Shown in pieces: positions 23,101-35,496 of a DNA stretch of 64,000 bases. The DNA comes from Bidens hawaiensis (Eukaryota; Streptophyta; Magnoliopsida; Asterales; Asteraceae): positions 45,602 through 109,601 of the forward strand of contig JAIQDT010007677.1 in NCBI GenBank assembly GCA_021521415.1. The letters are read 5' to 3'. Under the pieces are notes generated by a model that saw only the letters and a list, made by a program, of their open reading frames with translations, was not told the origin of the DNA and ran no database searches. The stretch's first letter is position 1. Each line of letters opens with the position of its first letter. The translations under genes and the position numbers were made by a program.

Positions 23101-26100
23101 TGTCACACCCCGTTAAGCGAATTGCGGAAGCGTAAAACGGAAATGCAACAGATACAACTGGTATCAAATACATTGTTCATAAAGAAACATTACTAACTAA
23201 TTTACAATATATTATATTGTTCTAACATCTTTTACAAACTAGGTGATACAATCAAACCGGTTCTTCAATTACTTTACTTCTAACTCAAATGCCCATGACA
23301 TCAATCACCAATCAGACACGTAACGCACAGGAAATTACTTCTCATATCTGATCACCTGAAAAGCATGTTAAAATAGGTCAACTACGAATAGTTGGTGAGT
23401 TTCATAAGTTTAACGAAATCAGTTCTGCGTACCACACAGTCATAGTTTGTATGTACGCGCGTATGTAAAAATATGTGTTTACGTTTGTATAAATATGTAC
23501 AGCCATATCCTTGTGTGTGCATATGCACACATGTAAGTTTATAATATAAATTTGAAATTTCGGTAAAATCGTGGTTGTTTGTTCGTACTACCTGTTTCCA
23601 ATTTCTGTGTTTAACCAACCACTGTGGACCCCCTTCCTCCCACAACGGTTCCACATAAACTCAACCACTATGGCCCCCCTTCCGCCCACAACGGTTCCGC
23701 GTTAACATCAACCACTGTGGTCCCCTTCCACCCACAATGATTCCACGTAAACTCAAACATTATAGAGTGTACACGCAAATAATTAGTATATTCTACACAT
23801 AGTATTTCCTACGGCTAATCACATAGCATGTATATAGACACATATACACATATAGTATTTATCACGTATCACCAAATACTGTAGCTCCCCATCCGCCCAC
23901 AATACGCATAATCACATTATTTTCTTAACATTCATGTCATAATCAAGTTAGTTCGTTTAATAAGTTGCAGCAGAACTTGGCTCATAGGCCATACTCAACT
24001 TTAGTTTATAAGTTGCAGCAGAACTTGGCTCATAGGCCATACTCAACTTTATTTTAGTAAGTTGCAGCAGAACTTGGCTCATAGGCCATACTCAACTTTA
24101 GTTTAATAAGTTGCAGCAGAACTTGGCTCATAGGCCATACTCAACTTTAGTTTGTTACTATTGTGGCCCCCCTTCCGCCAACAATAGCACCATAATCATC
24201 ACAGACCACGTTATCCCCATGGCCATTACAGACCACGTTGTCCCCCAAATTAGTTATGTTTAACATTACATAACGTGTTTGTATAAACATGCTATCACGT
24301 GTAACTTCATTATGTTTTGCAATTCGGATTATCTCCATTCAATATACCAGTCAACGATAATAATCATCTTTCATCAGCACGTAGTCAATCATTATGTTTG
24401 TAGGGACTTTTCATATATAAATGTTCAGATATTTTATATCCTGAATCGTTTTCAGATAGATAACGTGTGTAAACATGCTTTCCACCCTAAAAGTTCGTAA
24501 AATTGTTTAAAGAGTGGGGTCATGAAACTCACCTTATCGTAGTTCGCACAGAAATTACGTATCAGTATGTCAGATGCCTCGTTTATAGCCTGATTCCTAT
24601 AAACGGTATCGTATCGTTAATACTAGTACAGTGTTCAAGCTAAGTCGGGCCGTATAGATAATCTGGGTATAGCTGTTAGGCCCAGAACATGACCATAGTC
24701 TTAGATTGTGACGTTGTATACTATGAAATGTTTAAAACTGGATTTGGCTCAGTTTCACCTTTTCCTGAGCCTAGCTCAGTTGATCGTTTATACGTTTCGG
24801 GATTAGGTAAGATCACATAAAACTTAAGTAAATATATTGATTGATAGAATAATTTGATTTATGAAAGAATTTTAAGGTTTCGATGTCTGTTTTGATCGCA
24901 AGGTTTGTTTCCGTTTTCATACGGGTTTGATTATACAAAACGCGCATAATTCACCAGAATTTTCCGGAATTCTCGTAAAAAGTTCGTTTTTATCAATATC
25001 ATTCAAAAACATGATATTTGACCACTTTTGACATTTTGACATACCAGTCAGTCCGTTAAACACAAAACTGCCGGTTTCGTTAAAACAATTATAATTTAAA
25101 TCTTTGATTAATCATAACTAAATATGTACTTACATATAAATTATGTAAATTTTTGTAAAAATACATTAAGACATGGAGAATTTTATAAAAATATTTTCAG
25201 AAATTTTATGATTATTTATTTATTTATAAAAATTCATTTAATAGGTTATAATCGTGTAATAAATGGCCCGTTTATATCAAACAACCTCCGAAAAATCCGA
25301 TAATTTTTACAAATGGCCTCAATGTTATTACATAGCCCCTGCAAAATTTCCAGAACCTAACTCTTTTGGCAAAATGCCTTTTTGTGCGTTTTTTGGCTGT
25401 TAAAATTCGGTTAAGCCATGATTGCACAAACCATACTTAGACATTTCCAATGATTCCCAAACTTTACCAGTGATCTTACCATCACATATTAAACTCCAAA
25501 ACCAAGTTTCATAATGTTTCAATATGTTTAGCTATTTTTCCCAATTGAACGCTTATAAACGGAAATAAATTCACCAAATATTCTCCGTTTATCGAAAAAT
25601 TACCAAATTTAAACAGGGACTCATTTATATGATCCCTAATGTCCCTGCAAGTTTTCACAAGCTAACAATAAGCACGTCACAACCTAATACTAAACAGCCC
25701 CTAAACGAGTGTTACGGGTTTACCTTGTCGGTTTTCGATGAATTTTGCTAGCTTAAACGACTTTCCGGGTCTCGGGTTGCAAACTCAGTATATATACATA
25801 TCATATAACATCAAACCAAGCATAAATCATCCATGTAACAGCCTTGATAATTAGGGTTTCGGTTTTGGGTTCAAACCGAACTTTCTAACCGTAAAAACGT
25901 TGTATTCATGTTCTAATCCGCGTTTTTGACCAAAAAAGTATATGTTCCTGGTTTGTAAACATGTTTAACATCAAAACATGATTTTACTTGATTTTTAGGG
26001 TTTTTGGATGGTTAAACATGTTTAAAACTAACTAAAACATGTTTATAAGATTATAACTTAGTTAAAAGATGGTTAAAAGTTCATGGAAATGATACTTACT

Positions 26101-26973
26101 TGTGGGTTTAGGGCAAGGGTTTGGAAGAACAGCTGAAGGGAGGTCTGGTCCTTGAGTTTATGGCATAAAATTAGGTAGCTTATTCAAGAAGCTAGTAAAT
26201 AAATATCTTGGGTGGAATAAGGTATATGGCGGCCGCAAGTTTCTAGGGGCCCATTGGGCCTATTTTTGGCCCAATGGTGCCTCGGTTTTCGTGCCACACG
26301 TGAAAGTCGGTCCAAAATTTAGTTCGGGTTCGGTTTTTCGCAAGAAAATTAATTCGGGTGTGAGAAATAGCGCAAAAACGAGTGTTTTTCAGCTTATTTT
26401 TGTAAAATAAGAAAAGCGTACTGACTCGTTGTAAAATTCCAAAATATTTTCACAGATTGCTTAGAACATGTCATATAAGTGTTTTATAAATCTTTTTCGG
26501 CTTAACGGATGCTACAATGCTTGTCATGATATTAACGATTGCGTTTAAGCTTATAGCGTATCGATAAACGAAACCTTTTTCGTTTAAAGAGTTTTAAACG
26601 TACTGGGGCCTAAATATCAATATGTTAGCCTCTATAACATATATATAACTCGTATATGACCCCTCAGTATGTATTACGGGTCATAATTAGTATCGGTCGG
26701 TTACTCGTTTAAGCACTACGAATTAACCGATTTATCGTTTACTTGTTACGTAATGAATATAGTGTACCTCGTTTTGTTTGCTATCGAACTAAGGCCATAT
26801 TACTAATATTTTAGCTTGCATAGATCATATATCACTTATGGATGACACCCTGGGATATCCGGACCATAACCAGACCCGTTTGGTTATTTGTTTGTTCGTA
26901 CGCAATAAGCGGTTAAACGCTTATTCGAGTTTGTAAGTACTAAGGTGTACTTGGTTTTGCCACGGATGTCACA
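23101..26973 (-). mobile_element. 5' LTR of G1 (3873 bp)
   Basis: Near-identical partner of 14534-18401; the differences I noticed are scattered single bases and small indels (for example an extra AATTAATT-like insertion near 26348). Same 49-bp array at 23961-24153 and same short-unit array at about 23610-23750. Confidence 0.92.
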
Positions 26974-26978
26974 GTATG

Positions 26979-28019
26979 TTTGATGGATAATGAAAAACCA
27001 TAAAATTGGTTTGGTTATGCTCCAATCTCTAAAGTGAATACTACTATATATTGATCGTTGTGATAATTGACATAATTGAAAAGATTGAAAGAATGATCAT
27101 ATTAGTAATGAGATCAACCACCATAAGTGGTAAAGATATTGATTATGCAAATAATGAGATCGACCACTGTAAGTGGCAAAGATGTTGATCATATATGAGA
27201 ACAAATTATGGTAATATAAAAGTGAAATCACAAGATCACTTGAGAAGATGATACTATGTTCTCTAATAAATATAGTCATGTATTAAGGAAGCATAATACA
27301 CAATACGATCATAAACTTAAAGTTTATGTATCATGGTTATCTAATGGCATGACCGGTTAGACCACACCGAGTTAATGATGTGAAGTTATTGAAGAACCAA
27401 AAGATTCTTCCAAATAGTTATACATGTAATATTGCTCTCAAGGGGAATTATTTATTTACCAACTAAAGGAGGGTGTGAATCCTAAATGTTATGAAATTGA
27501 GAAAAAGGATACACATATCCTAACATGATATCATTTAGTGTTTTAAAATCGATGCATCATCTAAATGGTTATCAATTTCACAACATAAGTTTGTGTGATT
27601 TGTGGCTTAGCTAATGAAATAGCAAGCACCATATTCTAGATTTTCATATTTATTTTGGTAAATCACTATTAATAGATGAATTGATTTTCTTGAGACGATC
27701 ATCAAACGTCTACAATTGGTTGCAACGTCAATGATCATGAGAGCAAAGGTTCATGTTTTATTTGGGTATTTTTCATTTTACATGCATTCACATCGAGCCA
27801 ACAAGTTATGGTATTTCCTCCCCATTGTAATTGGTTTTTGGTCAGTAACCAAGTAGCTCTCATCTAATATTTTGTGTGTGTTATATATTGAAATTAATCC
27901 ACCAGAAGACACAAAGATGAGACCATAAAGGAAGTTGGGAATTTATGTCGGTATTATATATGATTAAAGAGTTAGAGCCATTAATGAGATATTTGTTTAT
28001 GGCTCATTAGTTTTCACTT
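26979..28019 (+). pseudogene. Decayed copia internal region, probably integrase part
   Basis: Continues the copia element after the gypsy insertion. No open frame. Weak resemblance to the copia integrase region is limited to its position just before the FPTLGG block, so the assignment is inferred. Confidence 0.4.
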
Positions 28020-29640
28020 TAGTGAAGCAACATTCCCAACATTAGGGGGAGATATAAGGCAGTTGGAAAACGAAATTAGTATGAATGAATTATTGTTGAT
28101 CCTCAATTAAAATACATGAAGAAATTTTTTAAAGGATAATTCATTGAAAAATTGGTGAATCAATTACCAGACCCATTCACTGACCTATGTAGAGTGACTA
28201 AGCCACATAAATCAACTGCTTATGCTCCAATTAAAATAAGTGTCCTGGAAGGACGACCATACATTGGTAATGTGCGAGTCTAGGGTACGCCTGAAGCATG
28301 GTAGACTAGTCAATTCCAAGAATCCTCGAAAATTGGAGCAAGTAATGCAGATGGTCAAGTCGAGGTACAACAATAAGGTCTCTTAAAGAGAATTGATATG
28401 CGTCTAATAAATATTGTGATTCATTTGATATTGAAAGTTTACATGAAAGCCTATTATGAAGTTGAATTATAAAATCATGTAAATTATGTACTCGAGAACA
28501 CTATGACTCATGTTATATACAAATTCATATTTGAATAAGTTATGGTTATTTTACATGTTAAGGATGCAATTACTATGACTCCTGAAAAGTTCCTAGCACG
28601 TGAATGCTTAAAAGGTTAATTGAAACATCTTAAGGATGGAATTATTGTGCACCAATAAGCATAAATAGAAGAAATTGTACCTAATGATTATAGTATCTTA
28701 ATAAACAAAGAATGGTACAATATGGTTTTGATATATGATATATAAATTGATGTGTCAAATGAGCAAGTTCATGTAGCAAAACTCATGAGGAGTGAATGCA
28801 CATCAATAATTGGTTAAGATGGAAAGAATTTTGTGATGGATTGAAAGCGCCTAAGCATCGGCATGAAAGCATCAATAAATGTTTTACAAGGTTAAGATAT
28901 TGCATATGGACTAAATAGTCGTATTCAGTGTGGCACGTACAATCAGGAAATATTTTGATAAAGAGGGAGATAAGTTGGATGTAATTTGTCATAATTTTAT
29001 CAAAATTTTACTCTTAAAAGTTCATATAATCACAGTTTACAGTGATGATGTATACATTATCGAGAGAAACTGTAGAACTTTTAGAAGGAGGATTTTTGAA
29101 ATACCTTGACATATGTGATTATTACTCAACCTGCAGTTTGAGTATATGTGTAATTATATGTTTATCAATCCATGAAAGTACATTTAAAAGATGTTTAGAC
29201 ATTTTACCAAAAACAAGATTCATTCTTTGAGTACACTAAAGGATGTCAAACAATGTACTCTATATCATTTTTTATCTGAATATGAAATATTATTGGTTTC
29301 AGAAATACCATAATTAAATGCATATGTGCATTATGTCGTACTGTTAGCTATATATGATTATTATTTTCTTTATTTATATTTATCGACATGTGTCCTGCTA
29401 GGAGACATCTTCTTTATTTATATTTATCGACATGTGTCCAGCTAGGAGACATCGGAATGGGTTAAAATATATATTTCATTTATGAAAGATATGTGTTTAT
29501 ATTTTACTAACCCATCAAAACAAGTTTTGTTAGTCTTGTCACGCAGAGAAACACCAACAGGGTATCAATACAATAGTATATGGTTATGAGATGACACAAT
29601 AGAAGTTTCACATGAAGATCATGCAAAATTGTTCGACTAA
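28020..29640 (+). pseudogene. Decayed copia pol: integrase-RT linker, RT, RNase H
   Basis: Several conserved copia blocks occur in order, with stops and frameshifts between them. The linker motif FPTLGGDIRQLENEIS is at about 28035-28085, and NQLPDPFTDLCRVTK with PIKISVLEGRP follows at about 28150-28260. The RT catalytic block survives as VYSDDVYIIE at about 29035-29065 (YVDD consensus changed to YSDD). CPARRHRNGLKYIF at about 29431-29480 matches the RT end (TRRHWNG). SHEDHAKLF at about 29610-29640 resembles the RNase H YEDNAAC block. Large parts of RT are lost, and a 46-bp tandem duplication (29366-29453) interrupts the C-terminal part. Dead. Confidence 0.72.
29366..29453 (+). repeat. Tandem duplication in copia RT relic
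   Basis: Two direct copies of a unit of about 45 bp with the core CGACATGTGTCC and GCTAGGAGACATC. One copy corresponds to the RT end motif; the other is a local duplication. Confidence 0.85.
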
Positions 29641-29749
29641 ACAATTCGCATGTCAAGGGACGAAGACACAAATGATCGGTACAAAAGTTTTGAAGCTTTC
29701 ACATAAGATCGATATTTACCATTCTAACGGATAAATAAATCAGGGGGAG

Positions 29750-29865
29750 ACAATACGCGTTGCACTCTTTTTCCCTAGCTATGGTTTTGTCCCACTGGGT
29801 TTTCCTAGCAAGATTTTTAATGAGGCAGCATTTCCAAGCGTATTAAGTTGATAACCAAGGAGGAG
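29750..29865 (+). other. Copia 3' end with polypurine tract
   Basis: Contains the sequence typical of plant copia tails (GGTTTTGTCCCACTGGGTTT followed by TTTTTAATGAGGCAGCA), ending with the purine tract AACCAAGGAGGAG at 29853-29865 directly before the 3' LTR. Confidence 0.8.
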
Positions 29866-30051
29866 TGTTATAAATATATTAAATATTATGGTCATCAACA
29901 CCAAATATAGATTAGCTTCATCCCCAAGTTTTCCCCTCCTATAAATATCTCATTGTATCTCATTGTAATAATACACCTTATGAATGAAATCTCCCTCTTT
30001 CTCCTACATCTCCTTCTCTTATGTTATAGCTATTAGGCTTGTTTCTCAACA
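29866..30051 (+). mobile_element. 3' LTR of the copia element
   Basis: 186-bp partner of 12585-12771, TATA box TATAAATA at about 29940-29947, end TTTCTCAACA, followed by the target duplication CCTTA. Confidence 0.9.
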
Positions 30052-30250
30052 CCTTATTTTTTTTCTCCTCTTTCTATACCAAAAAAATAAAAATAAAAAA
30101 ATCAAGTGAACCTTTTTGAGTCGAATTTTTTAAGTTAAAAAAAATAGAGTAAACTTTTTTAAATTCATATATATATATATATATATATATTCAAAACTAA
30201 TCGAGTTTTTCAAGTCGAGTTTTCGAGTCGGTCTGGTCGAACTAAAAAAA

Positions 30251-30950
30251 ATGTCTTACGATCCTAAGCTTGAAGGAAATATGGAATTGGGGAAAGCCGA
30301 AAGGAAATATTAAAAAGAGGATTCTAAATGTTTAAACATATTCAAGAAGAATCGGTTGCCTCTCTCATCAACAGATTTGAGTCACTCGTCACTAAAATGA
30401 GAAGTGCCGGTATCATTGATGGTTTGTCTGAGATAAACATGAAGCTGTTAGATTCACTGCCTGATACATGGATCGGTAGCATGGTCACCATAAGAGAACT
30501 ACAAATCTAAATACCATAATAATCTCAGAGTTGACTTCTACCATCAAGTCTTTTGAAATAAGCTCTGAATGAACAATCAGTCCAAAGAATATAATGTTAG
30601 GACAAGTGCTGCAGGTTTAAACAGTCATGCATGTCCTATCCTTCCCAAGGTACACACAAATGTATGCACACAAGCTTGCATTCATAAAGTTGATTTCCAT
30701 AGATGCAACTACGATGTTGTCGTAAAAGAAAACTCACAGTTAAAAAGTCTGAATGATCATTATGTCAAAGCTGATAAGATTTACACCACTACGATTAAAA
30801 CTCACCATGACGATATTGCTAATTTGAAACTCAAAATTTTTCAATCTCAAAAGGAAGTTGAATATTATAAAAATATAGTTACAAATTTAAAAGCTGAAAT
30901 TGAAAGCTTAGAAACTGAGTTTTCTGATAAAACAATCAACTTTTGAAAAA
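30251..30950 (+). pseudogene. Copia gag relic (copy B)
   Basis: A possible gag start is MSYDPKLEGN at 30251, broken after 20 codons. After a frameshift, 30328-30510 reads as a UBN2-type copia gag segment (ESVASLINRFESLVTKM; MKLLDSLPDTWI). A second open part, 30569-30946, begins with Cys/His-rich sequence and becomes a long coiled coil (NLKLKIFQSQKEVEYYKNIV), a layout seen in large plant copia gags. Several stops and frameshifts separate the pieces, so it is dead. Confidence 0.72.
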
Positions 30951-31090
30951 CATGAATTAGCGATTGAAAATTTTGAGTTAACCATCTGGTCAGATGATAT
31001 TATTGGAGCCAAGAGGAGTGTCAAACTAAAGTTGGGACTGGGGTATGATTATACTGTTGCACCCCCATCAATGAATGAAAATTACATAGT

Positions 31091-31730
31091 ATGGCCCATT
31101 TTAGTTATAAAAACCCACCAGAGGAAGAGATGGTATATGGAATTGGTCATGTACCAAAATTAATAACATTTGTTCCTCCAGCTTCCGAAGAAACTGCTCA
31201 AATACCTGTGACTGTTGATTCTAGTGGTGATTCATCCTGTTCAGCTGGTTGTGTTGAAGAAAGTGGGTCGGTGGAAACGGACACGAATTGTGATTATGAA
31301 ACCATTTGTGAAACTTTTGTTGAAAAATTTGTCAATGAAAGTAGGCCTGTTGTGGTGAATATATCAAGTTGTTCATCATCAAGTTGTGAGACTGAGGATA
31401 ATTCAAGTAAAAGCAAAGTTTTTGAAAATAAAAGACAAGTACTTCGTGTAAATATGTTCCACCAAATAAACAATCATTTTTTCAAACAACCAATCAATTA
31501 AGAAATCCTCAGTCATACAACTTCTATGATAACAACTACTATGGTCATTATCAACAAAATTTTGTTGATCCATATTACATAAATGTGTTTTATAATCATG
31601 TTCCTTTCCAAGGATCACCTTTCCCACCACACCAACCACATTATAGTTCAGATGAGTTCTATGGTACTCCTAGGAGAAAGTGTTGTTTTGTGTGTGGTCA
31701 CTCTTCTCACCTTTCAAGCACTAGTTAAAG
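31091..31730 (+). pseudogene. Copia gag C-terminal part with broken zinc knuckle (copy B)
   Basis: Open segment 31091-31501 (136 codons, Ser/Glu-rich). It then continues in another frame through a Tyr/Phe/His-rich stretch (YNFYDNNYYGHYQQNF) to KCCFVCGHSSHLSSTS at about 31677-31725. The last motif is a CCHC knuckle lacking its final Cys: related gags read C-x2-C-x4-H-x4-C. It ends in a stop directly after. Confidence 0.65.
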
Positions 31731-32345
31731 CAACAAATTGATATTTAAAGGCGGCTTAGTCAGTCCCCAAAAGGAGCTTTCAGTAGCCCTGATTCATGGA
31801 CTAGTCAAGCTGATAGTGAACCTAGTGAAATGGATGTGAGATCCAAAGTAATAAAAGTAAAACGCAAAAAGAAACCTTTTTGGAAATCCAAGAAGGGATA
31901 AAATCAAAAAGGATCATAAGACTGTAAAGTCTGAGGATTCACCAAAAACAATTTTAAAATCAAGAAAAGAAAAGTCCAAAATCGCCAAAATGAAGGATCA
32001 AGTTTTTACTTGGATTCCCAAGGACTGTTCTTCATCAAGTGAAGCTGCACCAAGAAATAAAGTGTTTTCAGGAAATAAAATTAAGTTTGGTCGGTTTACG
32101 ATTGACCTTCCCGGGACAAAAGTGTGTCGGGAACCCATGTCTATTTAAACGCTTAGTGCATGCAAGGTTAATCAAGAAGGACTATCAATAGTATTCGGTA
32201 CTTCGATAGTGATTGCACCCGGCATACGATGGGAGACAAACCCTTGCTATTTGATGATAAACCATTCGATAGCAGGTTCGAGTCTTTCGTAAGCGATATG
32301 GGAGGACAAACTTCAAGGAATGGGAAGTGTTTCATATGGTACTTT
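31731..32345 (+). pseudogene. Copia gag-protease/pre-integrase relic (copy B)
   Basis: Lys-rich linker with VFTWIPKDCSSSSEA at about 32003-32047. After frameshifts come MGDKPLLFDDKPFDSRF at 32229-32280 and GMGSVSYGTL at about 32315-32345. The latter two correspond to the block that follows the protease active-site region in copia polyproteins (MTGDKSLL type). An inserted stretch at about 32080-32200 (FGRFTIDLPGTKVC) does not fit that scheme. Confidence 0.55.
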
Positions 32346-32640
32346 GTGATTCAACAACGCCAACCTTGTTCAAATGGCTCAACAACAACTTATCGAGCTT
32401 TTCTTAAACTTACCTCGTCCAACTTCTTCTCTCAAATGATGGATCCAACATCATTTGCTGGGTCTTGGTTTGAATCTCTTTAACTTTGTCATACAATGTC
32501 ATAATGCATGTTTAAGATAGTCCATCTAACAACAAATTTGCTGACCTTTTCACTAAAGTCATGAATCATGCCCTATTTGAATTTCTAGTCGAATCGCTCG
32601 GAATGATCAAGTTTGATTAAAACAGCCTATCTATCTTTTT
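32346..32640 (+). pseudogene. Copia pol deletion junction and RNase H end (copy B)
   Basis: Immediately after the pre-integrase block the sequence passes, through a short unclear part, to the end of RNase H: VHLTTNLLTFSLK in one frame and NNKFADLFTKVMN with FEFLVESLGMIKFD in another (about 32520-32620). Integrase, RT and most of RNase H are therefore missing, a deletion of several kb relative to a full copia pol. Confidence 0.65.
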
Positions 32641-33486
32641 GTTTTTAAAATTGTAAATATTTTTCAAATAATGTCACAATTTTAGAGGGAGAAAATGAGT
32701 TAAGTTTAACTCATCAAGAAGATTTTCAATTTATTTCAAGAAAAACAAAAACAAGTCATTTGACTTTCCAAAAAGATTTTATGTTATTTTAAGAAAATCT
32801 GAAAATATTCCAAAAGATATTGTCCTTTTTAGAGGGAGTCAAATATTTTAAAACTTTTAAAAATTTTGAGAAATTGATCCGACCCTTGGAAAATGATACA
32901 AAATTATCTCTAACGATTCTAGCACATGAAAAAAGTAGATCAAAAGCCAACAAGATCATTGCTTGATGTGTAGATAGGCTTGACAAATGTCATAGTGATA
33001 TCAACTTAAATATTTGCCTATACTAGTGGTTACACGTTATGAAGCGGTTGCTGACTTCAACTAAAGTCATATCAATGAAGGCAGAAACGTAAATAACATG
33101 CTATACCCAAGTCTCTCTTTACCTGATCATAGTTGTCTTATGTAATCAATTGTCAATTTTAATTCTGTTGAGTCAAGAAAAGTGTCAAGAAAAGAAAAAA
33201 GAAAAAGAGTCAGGAAGAAACAAAAAGAAAAGAAAGAAAGTTTAAAAGTTGTCTATCTTAGGATTTTTAACTTCTGATTTATGTCTTCATTTATTTTTAT
33301 TCAAGCTTTGGACTTTCTCTGCTCGATAATATGGTATTATCCGACCTGATTGTTAAGGCCCTAAATTTTCTGGTTTGTTTTTATTTTCTTTTTTTTGTTC
33401 AAGCCTTGGACTTTCTCTGCGCGATAATATGCTATTATTCGACTTGATTGTTAAGGCCCTGAAGCTCTGCTTTATTTTAATCTTTC
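32641..33486 (+). other. 3' non-coding region of copia copy B
   Basis: Aligns with 8050-8925 of copy A, including the 98-bp tandem duplication at about 33300-33480. Interrupted by solo LTR S3 and continues at 35497-36316. Confidence 0.65.
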
Positions 33487-33491
33487 TAGAT

Positions 33492-34012
33492 TGTAAGACC
33501 CCGAATCCCGGGAGTCCTACAGTTGGTACTCATCCATAATACTAATAAAAATACTTAAACTTGAAAACAGTTTATTCCATTAAAACAACCAATTCAAAGT
33601 ATATTTCAGCGGAAAACATAAATAATAAAATAAGTTCCCAAAACCCTGGAATTAAATCCAAAACCAATTTAAATGTATTTGATAAAACTTTTTTTAAAAA
33701 AATAAATGTTCAATATTTAAATCTTCCGTTCACGTATGCCCTTCACCGTCCAAGTAGCTTCGTGCACGTCCAAACGGTAAGGCATCCTCCTCCTAGCCTG
33801 AAACTCACACTAACATGCACACAAAGTCAGCTTGAGCTGAGTGAGTTCAAGTTTTAAATAAATAACATCAATAATTAATAATCATAATAATCATTCCAAA
33901 GATTTTAAAAGATAAAAGAGATACATCAGTTAAGCCATCATCATCGATAAATAAACATCCTTATATATATATATACATACATACATTCATATAAACATCT
34001 CTATAAGCACAC

Positions 34013-34046
<34 letters not shown>

Positions 34047-35491
34047 TCCAAGTAATAACATCAGGGTCGAGCAAACGTACAACCCAAACACATAACATCT
34101 CATCAACGTATGCAAACACGAAGTAGGCATACATAACATCCGTATTCGATAACGACTACTAACATCGCCAAATATTGGCCATACAATAATACATACATAC
34201 ATACGATAGTATCATCTCAAGGCCTACCCTATACAAGTAAGCCCATCCAAAATAGTTTTAAACAATTCATCAAGCAAAACGCTTAGGTGTGCATGCTAGC
34301 CCAAAATCTTAAAAGAGTAAAAAGGGGGCATCATAAACTCACCTGAAGTCAACCAAACACCAGCAAGGAGCTAGAGAATCTCTAAGCGCACACTCACAAG
34401 TAAGAGCTTGTAATTTGTACACAACGCATTACTAAACTAGCCCGTAATAACACACTCGCCTAACGGACCGTCCAAACCCAATTGTTTTGACATGAGGCCT
34501 ATCCCATACTCATTTTACTTTACCTCAGCCCCTAACACCTTTTAATTAACCAATTCCACCCTACGATCATGGTCGGGACTAACCCTGATGCACAATTCAC
34601 CCGTTTGTATGCAAATCGAGTCGAATACGCGCGTAATAAATCCTTAAATCAATTGCCAAGAAAATCAGCCCCATATGGTCCAAATTCCCATCTTAAACTG
34701 TTCATGTATCGTAAGTATGTCACACGAGTCGATACGGTTGGCAGTTCCTTTACACAACACTAAAATTAACGTTTAAACAATAATTCGCGCACAACCGACT
34801 CGATTGACTAATCACCAACCAAATCAGCCCCGAGTACTAAAAAAATAATTTTCTCACAGCCCTTAAATCGATCTAGAGCTATGAAAACTAATTTGGTTGG
34901 AAATTCAATCGATTAACGTATCAAACTCAACAATTAACGATTCTACACTCGATAAACCCTAGTTTTCGAACTAAAATCAATTGACCGACCTAAACACCTT
35001 TACCGACCACGAAATTTTAATATGATGTAATTGTCATACCTGGGAATCTATTTACACCAGAAGCCCGGATTTTTATTCACGGGAAGCGGGTCAATTAAAC
35101 CCTAACCGAAATTTGTCATACAAAACAAATCGGAAAAATTGAGCATCAATATGACTAGGATTGGACGAATGGAGTGTTTGGGATTGTAGTACATACCTTG
35201 AACCACTTCTAGTAGCTTTGGAATTGATCAAAAGTCGAAAAAAAAGGTAGGGGGCGGCTGCCTTAGTCCGATTGAGAATAGGGAGGGGGAAATGGGGTTA
35301 GGGTTTATGATATAAAGATTTTTCACATCTAGCCCTTCCAGTTTTAAGGAATTAACATCTTGGTGGAAAAGTTAAATGCTTTAAAAAACCGGGATGATGA
35401 GAAGGTTTCCGAGAAATTTCGGTTAAATCACGAGAAATATACATACTTTACAAGCTTCGAATCCTTGAACCGAAAATTAACGGGCGTCACA
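33492..35491 (-). mobile_element. Solo LTR S3 (2000 bp)
   Basis: Starts TGTAAGACCCCGAATCC and ends GGGCGTCACA, with perfect 5-bp target duplications TAGAT (33487-33491, 35492-35496). Same family as S1 and S2 but visibly more diverged towards its right end (about 35000-35300). The uninterrupted target is preserved in copy A at about 8920-8945. Contains TA/CATA microsatellites near 33964-33985, 34015-34042 and 34190-34206. Confidence 0.88.
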
Positions 35492-35496
35492 TAGAT

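Larger units (their letters stand above)
14534..26973 (-). mobile_element. 12.4-kb gypsy element G1, non-autonomous, recent
   Basis: Two 3.87-kb LTRs (14534-18401 and 23101-26973) enclose a 4.7-kb internal region. The minus orientation is set by the primer binding site at 23083-23095, the polypurine tract at 18402-18416 and the gag frame. Perfect target duplication GTATG (14529-14533, 26974-26978). The LTRs look about 98-99% identical by eye. Gag is open except for one stop. Protease and integrase are only eroded scraps, and RT/RNase H is absent. The element therefore cannot encode its own copying and probably moved using enzymes of a relative. Confidence 0.92.
12585..30051 (+). mobile_element. 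Complete but dead Ty1/copia element, host of a nested gypsy
   Basis: 187-bp 5' LTR (12585-12771), primer binding site, decayed internal region, polypurine tract and 186-bp 3' LTR (29866-30051). Flanked by the perfect target duplication CCTTA (12580-12584, 30052-30056). The internal region is split at 14533/26974 by a gypsy element with target duplication GTATG, leaving about 5.0 kb of element. By eye the LTRs differ at roughly a dozen positions in 187, much more than the nested gypsy LTRs, consistent with the copia being older. Pol motifs are recognisable between 28020 and 29640. The characteristic 3' end resembles the Ivana/Oryco type, but lineage is tentative. Confidence 0.9.

Noticed and set aside
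14815..24500. Identical ORFs found twice (90, 63 and 73 codons)
   Set aside because: They lie in the two LTRs of the same gypsy element; their identity reflects LTR identity, not conservation of a protein.
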